Shown: in pieces, positions 36,528 to 46,322 of the stretch
Layout: every line of letters starts with the position of its first letter
Numbering within the stretch: position 1 is the first letter of the stretch
Assembly: GCF_028683095.1 (NCBI RefSeq)
Contig: NZ_JAJUBC010000001.1
Span: forward strand, 62,001-126,000
DNA length: 64,000 nucleotides
Direction of reading: 5' to 3'
Source of the DNA: Enterovibrio gelatinilyticus
GTDB lineage: Bacteria > Pseudomonadota > Gammaproteobacteria > Enterobacterales > Vibrionaceae
The notes under the pieces: model-generated
Seen by the model: the letters and a program-made list of their open reading frames with translations, nothing else
Told to the model about the DNA's origin: nothing
The model's database searches: none
Program-made: the position numbers and the translations under genes

Positions 36528-37202
36528 TTAGTACAACTGATTGTATACAGAATAAGCGGTAACTATTCCGTACATTAGTAGTATCATCGATGAGAATCTT
36601 CTAAAAATCAGGTTGTTAAGTAACTTTTTGGCTGCTTCAGCAAAAGAGCCAATAAGTAGCATTGCAGGGAGCGTTCCTAGGCCAAATGCGAGCATTATCA
36701 ATAATCCATGTAACGCATTACCAGATACTGCTGCCCAACTTAACGCTGAATAAACCAATCCGCATGGCAACCACCCCCAGATCATGCCAAATGGAAGTGC
36801 TGCCCATGGGCTTCTCAACGGTAGAAATCTAGAAGATAGGGGAGAGATATGTCTCCACAGTACTTTACCAATTCTCTCTACATAAGACAGTCCGTTCCAG
36901 AACTGTCCTATATATAGTGCTAATAAAATCATCATGATAGCAGCAGCTAGTCGTAACCAAATGAGCCCTTGAGACATTTGACTAATACCGATAACACCGG
37001 AAACTACGCCGCCACCAATTGCTCCAATGACGCTATAAGACAACAGTCGTCCGCCATTGTAAAAAAGTAAAAATGGCATTTTACTTTTGTCAGTAGGCGT
37101 GCCAAAGGAAACGGCGGCAGCGACGCCACCACACATCCCTAAGCAATGGCCTGCCCCCAAGAGGCCAACCATAAATGCAGCAATGAAATCAGCGTACGGC
37201 AT
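36528..37202 (-). CDS. Sulfite exporter TauE/SafE-family membrane protein of the cbb3 locus
   Basis: A 224-residue inner-membrane protein with about six helices and the motif GAGHCLGMCGG near the N-terminus. It belongs to the DsbD/SafE-like group that regularly follows ccoS in gammaproteobacteria. The paired cysteines resemble those of copper- or thiol-handling membrane proteins, and a role in copper delivery or cytochrome oxidase maturation is suspected. Its ATG shares one base with the ccoS stop (TAATG), so translation is coupled. It ends 63 bp before fnr. Confidence 0.82.
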   Translation of the reverse strand: MPYADFIAAFMVGLLGAGHCLGMCGGVAAAVSFGTPTDKSKMPFLLFYNGGRLLSYSVIGAIGGGVVSGVIGISQMSQGLIWLRLAAAIMMILLALYIGQFWNGLSYVERIGKVLWRHISPLSSRFLPLRSPWAALPFGMIWGWLPCGLVYSALSWAAVSGNALHGLLIMLAFGLGTLPAMLLIGSFAEAAKKLLNNLIFRRFSSMILLMYGIVTAYSVYNQLY

Positions 37203-37390
37203 TACTGTTCTTCCGAACTATCAGGCTTATTTTTTTTGCTTGCTGGTTCGCTGTCGTCATCAAGAAGAATATTCATTCCCTGACGCTCCAGATCTTCAAA
37301 TTGTTCGGTTTTTACCGCCCAAATGAAAATGCCAACAGCAACACAGACAAGCAAAATGGCTATAGGTATTAGAATATACAGGCTTTCCAT
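37202..37390 (-). CDS. ccoS: cbb3 oxidase maturation protein CcoS
   Basis: A 62-residue single-span membrane protein: MESLYILIPIAILLVCVAVG then FIWAVKTEQFEDLERQGMNIL, the defining CcoS pattern, with a hydrophilic C-terminal tail rich in Lys, Ser and Glu. CcoS is needed to insert haem and copper into CcoN. It sits 2 nt after the ccoI stop and shares a base with the next gene. Confidence 0.92.
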   Translation of the reverse strand: MESLYILIPIAILLVCVAVGIFIWAVKTEQFEDLERQGMNILLDDDSEPASKKNKPDSSEEQ

Positions 37391-37392
37391 AA

Positions 37393-39786
37393 CTACTTAT
37401 CCTTTAAGCGTTCGATAAGGTCTTTCTTAAAGAGACGCAAAGAGTTGGTGACCACAATGACGGAGCTGCCTGACATACCTGCAACGGCAATGTATGGAGC
37501 AACAAAACCCATTACGGCAAGCGGCAAAATAACGAGGTTGTAGCCTAGTGCCCAAGCAAGATTCTGGCGGATTATCTTTTGCGTAAAACCCGCCAAATGA
37601 CGCGCATCAAGGAGCTTTGTAAGATCATCACCCAGTAATACCATATCCGCTGACGCTTTCGCGACATCAGTCCCGCCACCCATAGCAACAGAGAGGTGAG
37701 CACCAGCCAATACAGGGGCGTCATTGACACCATCTCCAATCATCATCGTGATTTGGTCTTTTGGCAGGGAGTTAAGGTAATCAAGTTTACCTTGCGGTGA
37801 CACGCCAGAAACAAGCTCATCAATGCCAAGTTGTGTCGCAACGGCTTGGGCTGTTTTTGAGTTATCACCGGTTAGCATTGTTACCGCAATGCCAGCTTCA
37901 TGAAACTTATCGATAAGCGTTTTACTGCTTACACGGATAGGGTCTACGAGTTGGAAAGAGGCAACTTTTTCACCTTCACAAGAGAGCCAAATCTGATGGT
38001 CTATCGTTTTGGCTTCATGCGCGTTTGTTAATGCAAACTCGGGCTTACCAATTCGCCATTCTTGACCAAGGTAAATGCCTTTCAAGCCTTCACCAATAAC
38101 ATTTTCAACCTGCGTAATGCCATCTGCCGCTTCAATGTCGCAGAATGCTTCTGCAATTGGATGGTTAGCGTATGATTCTAGTGCTGCAGCAATACTAAAA
38201 GCTTGCTCAGAAGATGTACCACCATAAGTCGCACTGTGCGATAAGGTGATATTGCCTTCTGTGAGTGTGCCTGTCTTGTCGACAATAACCCGGTTAACCT
38301 TAGTCAGCGTTTCAAAGACGTGACCGCGACGTAGTAAGATCCCGAGCCTTCCAAATGTCGACGTCGAGCATGTCAACGCAGTAGGTGTAGCTAGAGACAG
38401 GGCACATGGGCAGGTAGCCACTAATACCGACAACATGATCCAAAAGGCATCGTCAGGGCGATGGCTCTGCCAATACCACCAAGTTAACGCAGAGATCAAT
38501 AAGATGACCGCCACGAAATACCTAGCGACGATATCGGCTATTTGAGCAACTCGCGGTTTCGCGAGTTGCGCTTCATCTTGAAGCTGCACGATATGGGCAA
38601 TCAAGGAGTCCTTTTTCTCTGCTGACACTTTCACATTAACATTACCATCAATGTTGAGCGTTCCTGCAAATACTGAGTGACCAGACTCACGAGCTTCTGG
38701 CATCGACTCTCCGGTTAGCATGGATTCATCAACGGTGGTGACGCCTTCAGTAATAACGCCATCAGCAGGAAAGGGTTCTCCTGGAAGCACGCGAACGATA
38801 TGACCGACCGAAAGTGATTTGGCCGGGATTTGCTCACCAGAATCGAGTGTTGCTAAACGCGGTATCAGCTTAAGTAAATTTGCACTTGCCGCTGCCGCTG
38901 TTCGACGCGCACGCATTTCAAGGAAACGACCAACAAGCAAAAAGAAGGTAAACATCGCAATCGATTCGAAAAACACCTCGCCGACGCCGGTGACAGTGGC
39001 ATATAAGCTGGCAAAATAGGCGAATAACAACGCAATGGATACGGGAACATCCATACCGAGTGTTCTTGCTTTCAAGTTACGCCACGCATTGATGTAGAAC
39101 GGCATGGCCGAATACAGCAGAACCGGAGTGGCAAAGATCAAACTGACCCAACGGAAATAATTTCGGAAAGATTCATCCATATCACCAAAGACTTCGAAAT
39201 ACATAGCAACGGCCAACATCATAACCTGCATGGTTGCGAGACCAGCAACACCCAACTTATAAAGGTATTGCTTCATCGTACGGTGATATTGCGCTTCTTG
39301 ATTATCTGCCTCGAAAGGCGCGGCTTTGTAACCGAGGTTATGAATTTCCCCAAGTAACGTACTTAGCTTGGCTTTTGAGGGATCCCAGCGCAGTGTGGCG
39401 CGATTTGTGGTCGTATTTACTTGAATACGAGAGACGCCAGCTTGGGCACTGATTTGTTTCTCGATTAACCAAGCACAGGCGGCACAGGAAACGCCATCGA
39501 CAGAAAGAATAACTTCATCAATACCGTTCTCATGGCGGACAAACTCTTGCTGAACATCTTCGTTGTCGTAAAGGCTGAGGGATTGAAGCTCTTCTGGGAC
39601 GAGGTTTGCTCTTTCTGCAGGTGCAGTGCGGTACTCGTAATATGAGGTTAAGCCGTTCGCAACGATGGTTGTTGCAACGGCCTCACAACCCGGACAGCAC
39701 ATCGTACGGTTTGCGCCCTGAATTTCGACTTGGTAGGAGTCACCAGTTAATACTGGCTCTCCGCAGTGATAACAATCTTGCGTCAT
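37393..39786 (-). CDS. ccoI: Copper-exporting P1B-type ATPase for cbb3 oxidase assembly, CcoI
   Basis: The 797-residue inner-membrane pump moves Cu+ to the periplasm for insertion into cytochrome oxidase (CcoI/FixI/CopA2 type). N-terminal metal-binding sites: YHCGEPV with MCCPGCEA, then GVSCAACAW. The core shows TGESMPE, the membrane CPC (ATCPCALSLATP), the phosphorylation site DKTGTLT, and MIGDGVNDAP. The extra N-terminal cysteine cluster is the feature that separates CcoI from CopA. Its start overlaps the ccoH stop by 4 nt. Confidence 0.94.
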   Translation of the reverse strand: MTQDCYHCGEPVLTGDSYQVEIQGANRTMCCPGCEAVATTIVANGLTSYYEYRTAPAERANLVPEELQSLSLYDNEDVQQEFVRHENGIDEVILSVDGVSCAACAWLIEKQISAQAGVSRIQVNTTTNRATLRWDPSKAKLSTLLGEIHNLGYKAAPFEADNQEAQYHRTMKQYLYKLGVAGLATMQVMMLAVAMYFEVFGDMDESFRNYFRWVSLIFATPVLLYSAMPFYINAWRNLKARTLGMDVPVSIALLFAYFASLYATVTGVGEVFFESIAMFTFFLLVGRFLEMRARRTAAAASANLLKLIPRLATLDSGEQIPAKSLSVGHIVRVLPGEPFPADGVITEGVTTVDESMLTGESMPEARESGHSVFAGTLNIDGNVNVKVSAEKKDSLIAHIVQLQDEAQLAKPRVAQIADIVARYFVAVILLISALTWWYWQSHRPDDAFWIMLSVLVATCPCALSLATPTALTCSTSTFGRLGILLRRGHVFETLTKVNRVIVDKTGTLTEGNITLSHSATYGGTSSEQAFSIAAALESYANHPIAEAFCDIEAADGITQVENVIGEGLKGIYLGQEWRIGKPEFALTNAHEAKTIDHQIWLSCEGEKVASFQLVDPIRVSSKTLIDKFHEAGIAVTMLTGDNSKTAQAVATQLGIDELVSGVSPQGKLDYLNSLPKDQITMMIGDGVNDAPVLAGAHLSVAMGGGTDVAKASADMVLLGDDLTKLLDARHLAGFTQKIIRQNLAWALGYNLVILPLAVMGFVAPYIAVAGMSGSSVIVVTNSLRLFKKDLIERLKDK

Positions 39787-40274
39787 TCCTTGATCTGACC
39801 ATACAACTTAACAGGTTCTGAAGATGGGAGGTTTGCACGTCCATTCAGTGCCCAAGAGCCATCAAACGCATTAAGTTCGATATACCAAGGTCCTTCAAGT
39901 GGCTCTGAGAGAGCGATACGATAACGACCGTTAAGGTCAGCATTGACCATTTGTTCAATATCTTTGTTAGCAAGGGTACGGTGCTGGAATGTCACTTTTA
40001 GGGTAGGGAATTGCTTGAGTTGACCCTTGTCGAGGGTGAACACGGCAGAGTCTTCTTGCATCGTTAAAAACGCAGACAGTGATAAGGAATCGGCATGACG
40101 AAGTCGAGAAAGGTCCTGATTAATGCCTTTGCCTTCTTTGTAATAATCTTCTGCGACGAGAGAAACCTGATTTTTGCTGAATAACGTGAAGGTGAATAAG
40201 CTAGCAACGACAACTGTGCCGGGCAATGCAATCAGGAACCAAGGCCAGAACTGCTTATACCATGGTTTGTTCAT
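39783..40274 (-). CDS. ccoH: cbb3 oxidase assembly protein CcoH (FixH family)
   Basis: The 163-residue protein has one N-terminal membrane helix (WFLIALPGTVVVASLFTFTLF) and a periplasmic FixH domain. DYYKEGKGINQDLSRL, LKVTFQHRT and DLNGRYRIALSEPLEGPWYIEL are typical. CcoH binds the oxidase and stabilises its assembly. It is the first gene of the assembly block ccoH-ccoI-ccoS-safE, separated from ccoP by a terminator-like hairpin. It overlaps ccoI by 4 nt. Confidence 0.9.
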   Translation of the reverse strand: MNKPWYKQFWPWFLIALPGTVVVASLFTFTLFSKNQVSLVAEDYYKEGKGINQDLSRLRHADSLSLSAFLTMQEDSAVFTLDKGQLKQFPTLKVTFQHRTLANKDIEQMVNADLNGRYRIALSEPLEGPWYIELNAFDGSWALNGRANLPSSEPVKLYGQIKE

Positions 40275-40304
40275 ATCGCTTTCCTGTATTTACTAATTTC
40301 TTGG

Positions 40305-40332
40305 GTAAAAAAGCCCCTGAATGCAGGGGCTT
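40305..40332 (-). terminator. Terminator between ccoNOQP and the assembly genes
   Basis: AAGCCCCTG-AATG-CAGGGGCTT, a perfect 9-bp stem followed on the minus strand by TTTTTTACC. It lies in the 73-bp ccoP-ccoH gap and probably makes structural genes outnumber assembly genes. Confidence 0.9.
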
Positions 40333-40347
40333 AACAACAACGACTTC

Positions 40348-41319
40348 TTATTGATTTTGTGTATTGCTTAGTTGCCAAACATACGCAGAAAGAAGTTGGA
40401 TCTTATCTTCGTCCAAAATATCTTTCCATGCTGGCATCACGCCTTGACGCCCATAGCGAACGGTATCTTCAACGGCTTTACGAGAGCCACCAAATAACCA
40501 GACGTTATCTGTTAGGTCAGGTGCACCAAAGGCAGGGTTACCTTTACCATCCGTACCATGACATGCGGCACAAACAACAAAGCGCGCTTTACCTTTCGCC
40601 GCTTCTTCTGCATTCACTTTACGACCTGAAAGGCTCAGAGCATACGCAGAAACTTCCTTAACACCATCTTCACCAAATGCATCTAACCATGCTGGCATGT
40701 TACCGACACGACCATGTAACAAAGTAGCTTTGATAGCTTCAGGCTCACCGCCATACAACCATGCTTTATCAGTTAGGTTCGGGAAACCTGACTGACCGCG
40801 AGCATCAGAGCCGTGGCACTGAGCACAGTTCTGAATGAACAAGCGCTGTCCCACTTTAACCGCTTCTGGGTTCTTGGCGATTTCAGTAATTTCAAGTAGC
40901 TCATCGCTACCAGGCTGGTAAGCAAGCTGACGGAAGGTCTCACCAAAGATCTCGTTTGCAGAAGATAATTCACGAGCATATTGGTCAATACCCTCGCTAT
41001 TTACCATCAATTCACGAGATTGCTCGATGTTTTTGACGTTCTGCGCTGAACTCTGCCAATTGAATAACCCTTGGAAGTTTCCTAGGCCTGGATAAAGCGC
41101 CAAGTAAACGGCACCGAATACAATGGTTGCCCAAAACATGTAGGACCACCATTTCGGTAGGGGGTTATTCAATTCACGAATACCATCGTATTCGTGGCCC
41201 ATATCTTCACCGTCAGCAATACCTTTAAGGTCTTTGCCACACCAAATAATCAGTGCAGCACACCCAACTAGCGTACCGACGACAATGACAGTGATAAATA
41301 GACTCCAAAATGTCGTCAT
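40348..41319 (-). CDS. ccoP: cbb3 cytochrome oxidase subunit III CcoP (dihaem cytochrome c)
   Basis: A 323-residue membrane-anchored cytochrome c with two haem c sites: CAQCH at about residue 165 and CAACH at about residue 250, each in an SoxA/cytochrome-C domain (QCHGSDARGQSGFPNL and ACHGTDGKGNPAFGAP). The N-terminus has the CcoP-specific hydrophobic segment and the linker NPLPKWWSYMFW. CcoP passes electrons to CcoO and the CcoN active site. Its ATG overlaps the ccoQ stop by 4 nt. Confidence 0.95.
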   Translation of the reverse strand: MTTFWSLFITVIVVGTLVGCAALIIWCGKDLKGIADGEDMGHEYDGIRELNNPLPKWWSYMFWATIVFGAVYLALYPGLGNFQGLFNWQSSAQNVKNIEQSRELMVNSEGIDQYARELSSANEIFGETFRQLAYQPGSDELLEITEIAKNPEAVKVGQRLFIQNCAQCHGSDARGQSGFPNLTDKAWLYGGEPEAIKATLLHGRVGNMPAWLDAFGEDGVKEVSAYALSLSGRKVNAEEAAKGKARFVVCAACHGTDGKGNPAFGAPDLTDNVWLFGGSRKAVEDTVRYGRQGVMPAWKDILDEDKIQLLSAYVWQLSNTQNQ

Positions 41320-41489
41320 TTGTTATCTTCTCCTGTCTTTTTTGCACCTTTTTCCTCATCCGCAAAGACAAGGTTCGCAGCGTCTTCAAATTCCGTTTTA
41401 CGACGGCTGCTGTAGGCCCAAAGCACTATCCCAATGAAGCTCACAAAAATTACGAGTGTCCAGATACTATGGAACGAAACAATTTCCAT
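41316..41489 (-). CDS. ccoQ: cbb3 oxidase small subunit CcoQ
   Basis: A 57-residue single-helix protein that I translated directly from the minus strand: MEIVSFHSIWTLVIFVSFIG then VLWAYSSRRKTEFEDAANLVF and a Lys/Glu-rich tail. The pattern YSSRRKTEFEDAANL is diagnostic of CcoQ, which stabilises CcoP in the complex. It lies 9 nt after the ccoO stop and overlaps ccoP by 4 nt. Confidence 0.93.
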   Translation of the reverse strand: MEIVSFHSIWTLVIFVSFIGIVLWAYSSRRKTEFEDAANLVFADEEKGAKKTGEDNK

Positions 41490-41498
41490 AACGATTCC

Positions 41499-42110
41499 TT
41501 ACTTCATTGCGTGGCCGAGAGACTGAAGGTAAGCAATTAATGCTTCCATTTCAGTTTTTCCTTGAACGTCAGCTTGTGCGTTCTCGATTTGCTCGTCGGT
41601 GTATGGCACGCCGAACATATCTCGGAAAACTGTCAGTTTTCTCTCTGTCGTATCGCCTGATAACACATTTTCAGCTAACCAAGGGAAGCCAGGCATGTTT
41701 GACTCAGGCACAACGGCGCGAGGATCAATCAAGTGAACGCGGTGCCATTCGTCAGAATAACGACCACCAACACGAGCCAGATCAGGACCAGTACGTTTTG
41801 AACCCCACAAGAATGGGTGCTCCCAAACACTTTCACCCGCTACGGAATAGTGACCGTAACGTTCGGTTTCAGCACGGAATGGACGAATCATTTGGCTATG
41901 ACAAACGTTACATCCTTCGCGGATGTATATATCACGGCCTTCCATTTCTAGTGCAGTGTAAGGACGTAGGTTATCTACAGGTTCCGTTGTTTGCTTTTGG
42001 TAAAGCAATGGCGTGATTTCAACCAGTGCACCTAAGCTGATAGCAATAACGATTAGGATTGCCAACAGACCAACGTTTTTTTCTACTATTTCGTGACGAC
42101 TAGTACTCAT
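41499..42110 (-). CDS. ccoO: cbb3 cytochrome oxidase subunit II CcoO (monohaem cytochrome c)
   Basis: A 203-residue protein with one N-terminal anchor helix ([20 protein letters not shown]), haem c site CNVCHSQM at about residue 70, and downstream residues typical of CcoO ([35 protein letters not shown]). It takes electrons from CcoP to the binuclear centre of CcoN. It starts 12 nt after the ccoN stop. Confidence 0.95.
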   Translation of the reverse strand: MSTSRHEIVEKNVGLLAILIVIAISLGALVEITPLLYQKQTTEPVDNLRPYTALEMEGRDIYIREGCNVCHSQMIRPFRAETERYGHYSVAGESVWEHPFLWGSKRTGPDLARVGGRYSDEWHRVHLIDPRAVVPESNMPGFPWLAENVLSGDTTERKLTVFRDMFGVPYTDEQIENAQADVQGKTEMEALIAYLQSLGHAMK

Positions 42111-42122
42111 TCGTCGATCTCC

Positions 42123-43550
42123 TTATGCTGGTTGCTCAACGGCTTTCAGGCTAGCTTTCGGCGCGGAGATGGTTTTGTACGTGTTGTACGCCATCAAGAA
42201 CATGCCAGAGAGGAAGATAGCTCCACCAACGAATCGAACGAAGTAAAACGGGTACGACGCTTCTAATGATTCTACAAAGCTGTAGGTCAAGGTGCCGTCA
42301 GTGTTAACTGCACGCCACATCAAACCTTGCAGTACGCCTGAAATCCACATCGCAACGATGTATAGGACAGTACCGACTGTTGCCAACCAAAAGTGAACGT
42401 TGATTAGGTTGAGCGAGTACATGCGCTCTTGATTGAATAACTTAGGGATCAGGTGATATACCGCGCCAATAGAGACCATGGCTACCCAGCCCAATGCACC
42501 GGAGTGAACGTGACCAATTGTCCAGTCGGTATAGTGAGACAGGGCGTTAACCGTCTTAATCGCCATCATTGGACCTTCAAACGTGGACATACCGTAAAAC
42601 GACAGAGATACCACAAGGAAACGAAGGATTGGGTCATAACGTAGTTTATGCCAAGCACCAGACAGGGTCATGATACCGTTGATCATGCCGCCCCAAGATG
42701 GCGCGAACAGAACGATAGACATCACCATGCCCAACGACTGAGTCCAGTCTGGAAGTGCAGTGTAGTGAAGGTGGTGAGGACCAGCCCATATATACAGAGA
42801 GACAAGCGCCCAGAAGTGAACGATGGATAGACGATAAGAGTAAACCGGGCGACCAGCTTGCTTTGGTACGAAGTAGTACATCATACCTAGGAAGCCTGCA
42901 GTCAAAAGGAAGCCTACAGCGTTGTGTCCATACCACCATTGGATCATGGCATCTATTGCTCCAGCGTAAATCGAATACGATTTCATGCCAGAGACAGGGA
43001 TAGCCATGCTATTCACAATGTGCAAAACGGCAACGGTGATAATAAATGCACCAAAGAACCAGTTTGCGACATAAATATGGGACGTTTTACGTTTTATCAT
43101 GGTCCCAAAGAAAACCACGGCGTATGAAACCCAAACGACCGCAATAGCGATATCGATTGGCCACTCTAACTCAGCATATTCTTTACCACTGGTGTAACCC
43201 ATAGGTAAGGTAATTGCTGCAGATAGAATAATTGCTTGCCATCCCCAGAAAGTAAATTCAGCCAGCTTTCCTCCGAACAGTTTTACCTGACATGTGCGCT
43301 GAACAACGTAATAAGACGTTGCGAACAGTGCACTTGTGCCGAATGCGAAGATCACTGCATTAGTATGCAGAGGACGCAGACGGCTGTAGGTCAGGTATGG
43401 AACATCGAAGTTAAGCGCAGGCCATACCAACTGAGCGGCAATGAGAACACCAATACCCATGCCCACAATACCCCACAAAATTGTAACGAGGGTAAATTGA
43501 CGGACAACGCGGTAATTGTATTCGAGTTCAAGCTGCTTATCTTGGCTCAT
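42123..43550 (-). CDS. ccoN: cbb3 cytochrome oxidase subunit I CcoN
   Basis: The 475-residue, twelve-helix catalytic subunit reduces O2 with high affinity and pumps protons. Haem and CuB histidines are in [26 protein letters not shown] and [11 protein letters not shown], and [15 protein letters not shown] carries the high-spin/low-spin haem ligands. I start at ATG 43550 with GGAAG upstream; a GTG five codons earlier is an alternative. First gene of ccoNOQP. The upstream 273-bp divergent region has three TTGAT half-sites but no full FNR palindrome. Confidence 0.95.
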   Translation of the reverse strand: MSQDKQLELEYNYRVVRQFTLVTILWGIVGMGIGVLIAAQLVWPALNFDVPYLTYSRLRPLHTNAVIFAFGTSALFATSYYVVQRTCQVKLFGGKLAEFTFWGWQAIILSAAITLPMGYTSGKEYAELEWPIDIAIAVVWVSYAVVFFGTMIKRKTSHIYVANWFFGAFIITVAVLHIVNSMAIPVSGMKSYSIYAGAIDAMIQWWYGHNAVGFLLTAGFLGMMYYFVPKQAGRPVYSYRLSIVHFWALVSLYIWAGPHHLHYTALPDWTQSLGMVMSIVLFAPSWGGMINGIMTLSGAWHKLRYDPILRFLVVSLSFYGMSTFEGPMMAIKTVNALSHYTDWTIGHVHSGALGWVAMVSIGAVYHLIPKLFNQERMYSLNLINVHFWLATVGTVLYIVAMWISGVLQGLMWRAVNTDGTLTYSFVESLEASYPFYFVRFVGGAIFLSGMFLMAYNTYKTISAPKASLKAVEQPA

Positions 43551-43823
43551 ATTGCATGCTTCCACTTTTTAATTACTACACTCACGTATATACAAAGTGA
43601 CTTAGTGTCACAATGCCACCCAGGAGCAATGCAATGCGAATAGTGCTTGATTTATACCCACTTGATGCATTCCATTGCTATTTTATTGTAAAAGTGGCAT
43701 TTTCGGTGTTGATAATACTTCACTTATTCAGTTAAAAACAGGTCTCTAACCACACTCGGTTTACCCTTAGGTAACATTTCTACTAAAACTTTGAGCTCTG
43801 TAACACGGGAAAAGCAAAGTCAT

Positions 43824-44234
43824 ATGGCTGCAGAAAAATTAACCACCGGTCGTTTAATACAAATATTAGTCGTTATGGCTGCACTTATTGCGGCATTTAT
43901 TTGGCGAACATTTGACTATTCGGATTCAACTAATGTCTTTCAATGTGAGATGTCTTCAGGGGGTTGTCAGTTCACTGTGAATGGCACTCAAGTTGAAGTT
44001 TTGGCTAAAAAACAGTCAGATAAGTCAGTCTTGCTTGTGGTGAATTCCGCCATCAATCCATCGTCTTTATATGTTAATAGAGGCTCAGTTAAGACAAAGA
44101 TCGACGTGAAAAATATCGAGGTAACTGAGAACAATCGCGCTTATCTTTACGCTTTATCAGACAATGTTAAATATAGGGCAGGGGATAAATTGACATTAAT
44201 CATTGATCGAGATCAAATAGAAATTAACTTTTAA
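43824..44234 (+). CDS. Hypothetical single-span membrane protein next to the cbb3 locus
   Basis: The 136-residue protein has an N-terminal cytoplasmic basic stretch and one helix (about residues 12-32: IQILVVMAALIAAFIWRTF). The periplasmic domain contains two cysteines (FQCEMSSGGCQF) and beta-strand-like alternation through the C-terminus. I do not recognise a family, though a small conserved gene in this position is what I recall from Vibrio beside ccoN and nosP. I start at ATG 43824; the open frame reaches a TTG eleven codons earlier without a clear ribosome-binding site. A terminator follows. Confidence 0.72.
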   Translation: MAAEKLTTGRLIQILVVMAALIAAFIWRTFDYSDSTNVFQCEMSSGGCQFTVNGTQVEVLAKKQSDKSVLLVVNSAINPSSLYVNRGSVKTKIDVKNIEVTENNRAYLYALSDNVKYRAGDKLTLIIDRDQIEINF

Positions 44235-44317
44235 CAACAAATTAATATTTATGCGATTAGGGTTAACATTTTGATGATTGGTAACGAATATTGAGTGAAA
44301 GTTATAAAATCTTACAT

Positions 44318-44342
44318 AAAAGCAGCGGAAGGCTGCTTTTTT
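44318..44342 (+). terminator. Terminator after the membrane protein gene
   Basis: AAAAGCAGC-GGAAG-GCTGCTTTT with TT following. It lies between the convergent genes at 44234 and 44348, and the A/T flanks would let it work in both directions. Confidence 0.85.
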
Positions 44343-44347
44343 ACTGC

Positions 44348-44971
44348 TTATTTATCCCTCAGATTTTCAATATAGAAAGCCTGACGATAGATGGCGCGGG
44401 CATGTGAGGACGTTAGATAATGTATCAGGTTAGAGACATCAGTGGAGATATCCGAGAACACTGAGCTTTCCATCAGTTTTTCGTCCGCCTTTGTTGATAT
44501 CACAACGTAATTTACTCGAAGCGCACTAGGTTTTTCGTATAAATGAGATTGGGCACACAAAGCTAAGTGTATCGCTTTTAGCGACTCTGTTTGTGTGTCG
44601 TCATTTGAAACGATGACATAGGTGAGTGGGAGAGTCTGTACTGATTCTTTCAACACCACGGACGAAAACAAGGAGTGGTCTTCAAGCGGCATTCGAATGC
44701 CTTGCACCTCGGCTGCAGACACCATGGCAACAATGCCATCAATGGATGAAACACACCGTTGTGTCCATTCAACTTCAGACAAAATCATGTTTTCATCTTT
44801 AGGCTGGCAATAACGATAGCGAATGCGAGGCTCTTCAGCCGCCAATCGATAGCCTTCTTGTTCATCGTCGTCAAGATAGACGACGACATTTCCTTTTTCT
44901 GCCAACCGTTTACTGACTTGTTGGCCCAAACATTGTATTTGGTTTACGACTAAATAGAGCTGGCTATCCAT
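44348..44971 (-). CDS. Degenerate Rossmann / SDR-like protein
   Basis: The 207-residue protein has an N-terminal half that follows the short-chain dehydrogenase layout: a beta strand YLVVNQ, LGQQVSKRLAEKG, a VVVYLDDDE strand with an acidic end, and VSSIDGIVAMVSAAEVQG where SDRs have the NAG motif. The glycine-rich TGxxxGxG motif and a clear Tyr-x-x-x-Lys pair are missing, so enzymatic activity is doubtful. It may be a binding or regulatory derivative. It lies divergently from nosP with 157 bp between. I do not recognise a named family. Confidence 0.65.
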   Translation of the reverse strand: MDSQLYLVVNQIQCLGQQVSKRLAEKGNVVVYLDDDEQEGYRLAAEEPRIRYRYCQPKDENMILSEVEWTQRCVSSIDGIVAMVSAAEVQGIRMPLEDHSLFSSVVLKESVQTLPLTYVIVSNDDTQTESLKAIHLALCAQSHLYEKPSALRVNYVVISTKADEKLMESSVFSDISTDVSNLIHYLTSSHARAIYRQAFYIENLRDK

Positions 44972-45128
44972 GGCGAGCGAAATATTGGCCTTCGATGTCG
45001 CAATTCTATCGTCTATTAATAGAGATTTCAGTGATTAAACGAAAAGATTAGACCGAAAAACTGGTGTTAGCCGAAAGGAGAGCGCTATTATTGATTTAAC
45101 TGTAGAAAACACGATAGAACTGAAATCC

Positions 45129-46322
45129 ATGAGAATTGCGACATCGTCGTCTACTGATTCAAATGCCATGTCTGCTGTGCAAGCGGTCGCTGAGGAGATA
45201 CGTTCTGTTATCTCTTCACCTGCGCTCATCTTGGTGTACTACACGGAAACGCAAGACGCTGAAACATTAAGGCAAGCGTTTAGACATCAATTTCCAAATG
45301 CATATATCGTTGGATGTTCATCTTGCCGCGGCACAATGACTGAAAAAGGGTATGTCGGCGGTCATAACTTAGCGGCATGGGCGGTGCAAGATGACGCGGG
45401 CACATATGGAACAGCACTTTGCTCATTGTCTGAAACTTCTGATATAGACACGAGTGCAAAACAGGTTTTACAACGAGCCATTGAAAGCAGTGGTAGACCT
45501 GGAGAGCTTCCTGCCCTGATTGCCCTTCATGCCACACCGGGTAATGAGGAAACCATACTTCGTGCCATTCGAAGTGAATTAGGTGTCAACATTCCTATTA
45601 TTGGTGGAACAGCTGCTGATGATGGTGTCAGCGGTAATTGGTCGTTGTTCAATAGTGACAGTGTCACGGACTCTGGCATCGCTATGGCGGTCTTTTTTCC
45701 TTCTGCCCGAGTGAGCTATTCTTTTCACAGTGGGTATGCGCCGTTAGGTGATTGTGCCGTAGCGACCAAAGTCAATGGTAGAACCTTGCTCGAGTTGGAT
45801 AATGAGCCTGCTTCTGAGGTTTATGGGCAGTGGTTTCAAAATGCGACGGGACAATCTATTGATGAAGACGACTTGTTTGCTCAATCAACCTTGTTTCCAT
45901 TAGGAAGGCAAACCGGAGAGATTCACGGTATGCCTTACTATACCTTGTCTCATCCTGCTTCCGTATCAGATGACGGCGGCATAAACATGTTCTGCAATCT
46001 TCGTGAAGGGGAAACCGTCCATTTCATGTCAGGAACTAAAGAGATGCTAGTGTCTCGTGCCGGGAGAGTCGTTGATTCTGCAAACGAGCATGAAAGGTAT
46101 ACGTGTGATCCGATAGGGGGCATTGCGATTTATTGTGCTGGGTGCATGCTACACGTTAGAGAGTCATTGGATGATGTTGCGGCGAATATGAACCGCGCGA
46201 TGCAGAAAGCCCCCTTTATATGTCCTTTCACGTTTGGAGAGCAAGGACAGTTTCTCGGGGGCGAGATTGCTCATGGAAATTTGATGATTTCAGCTGTTTT
46301 GTTCCACAAGGATGAATTATGA
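45129..46322 (+). CDS. nosP: FIST-domain sensor, probably the NO-sensing haemoprotein NosP
   Basis: The 397-residue protein has a FIST N domain (about 20-215: YYTETQDAETLRQAF, VGCSSCRGTM, PIIGGTAADDG) and a FIST C domain (220-380: LGRQTGEIHGMPYY, AIYCAGCMLHV, CPFTFGEQGQ). FIST proteins in Pseudomonas and Vibrio (NosP) bind haem and report nitric oxide to a co-encoded kinase. The next gene is a hybrid kinase overlapping by 4 nt, the same pairing as NosP/VpsS near the cbb3 genes in V. cholerae as I recall. AAGGAG lies 39 nt too early for ATG 45129 but fits an in-frame ATT (IDLTVENTIELKSM), so the true start may be unusual. Confidence 0.8.
   Translation: MRIATSSSTDSNAMSAVQAVAEEIRSVISSPALILVYYTETQDAETLRQAFRHQFPNAYIVGCSSCRGTMTEKGYVGGHNLAAWAVQDDAGTYGTALCSLSETSDIDTSAKQVLQRAIESSGRPGELPALIALHATPGNEETILRAIRSELGVNIPIIGGTAADDGVSGNWSLFNSDSVTDSGIAMAVFFPSARVSYSFHSGYAPLGDCAVATKVNGRTLLELDNEPASEVYGQWFQNATGQSIDEDDLFAQSTLFPLGRQTGEIHGMPYYTLSHPASVSDDGGINMFCNLREGETVHFMSGTKEMLVSRAGRVVDSANEHERYTCDPIGGIAIYCAGCMLHVRESLDDVAANMNRAMQKAPFICPFTFGEQGQFLGGEIAHGNLMISAVLFHKDEL

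Noticed and set aside
43566-43823. FNR box upstream of ccoN
   Set aside because: Three TTGAT half-sites occur but none has an adequate ATCAA partner at 4-nt spacing.
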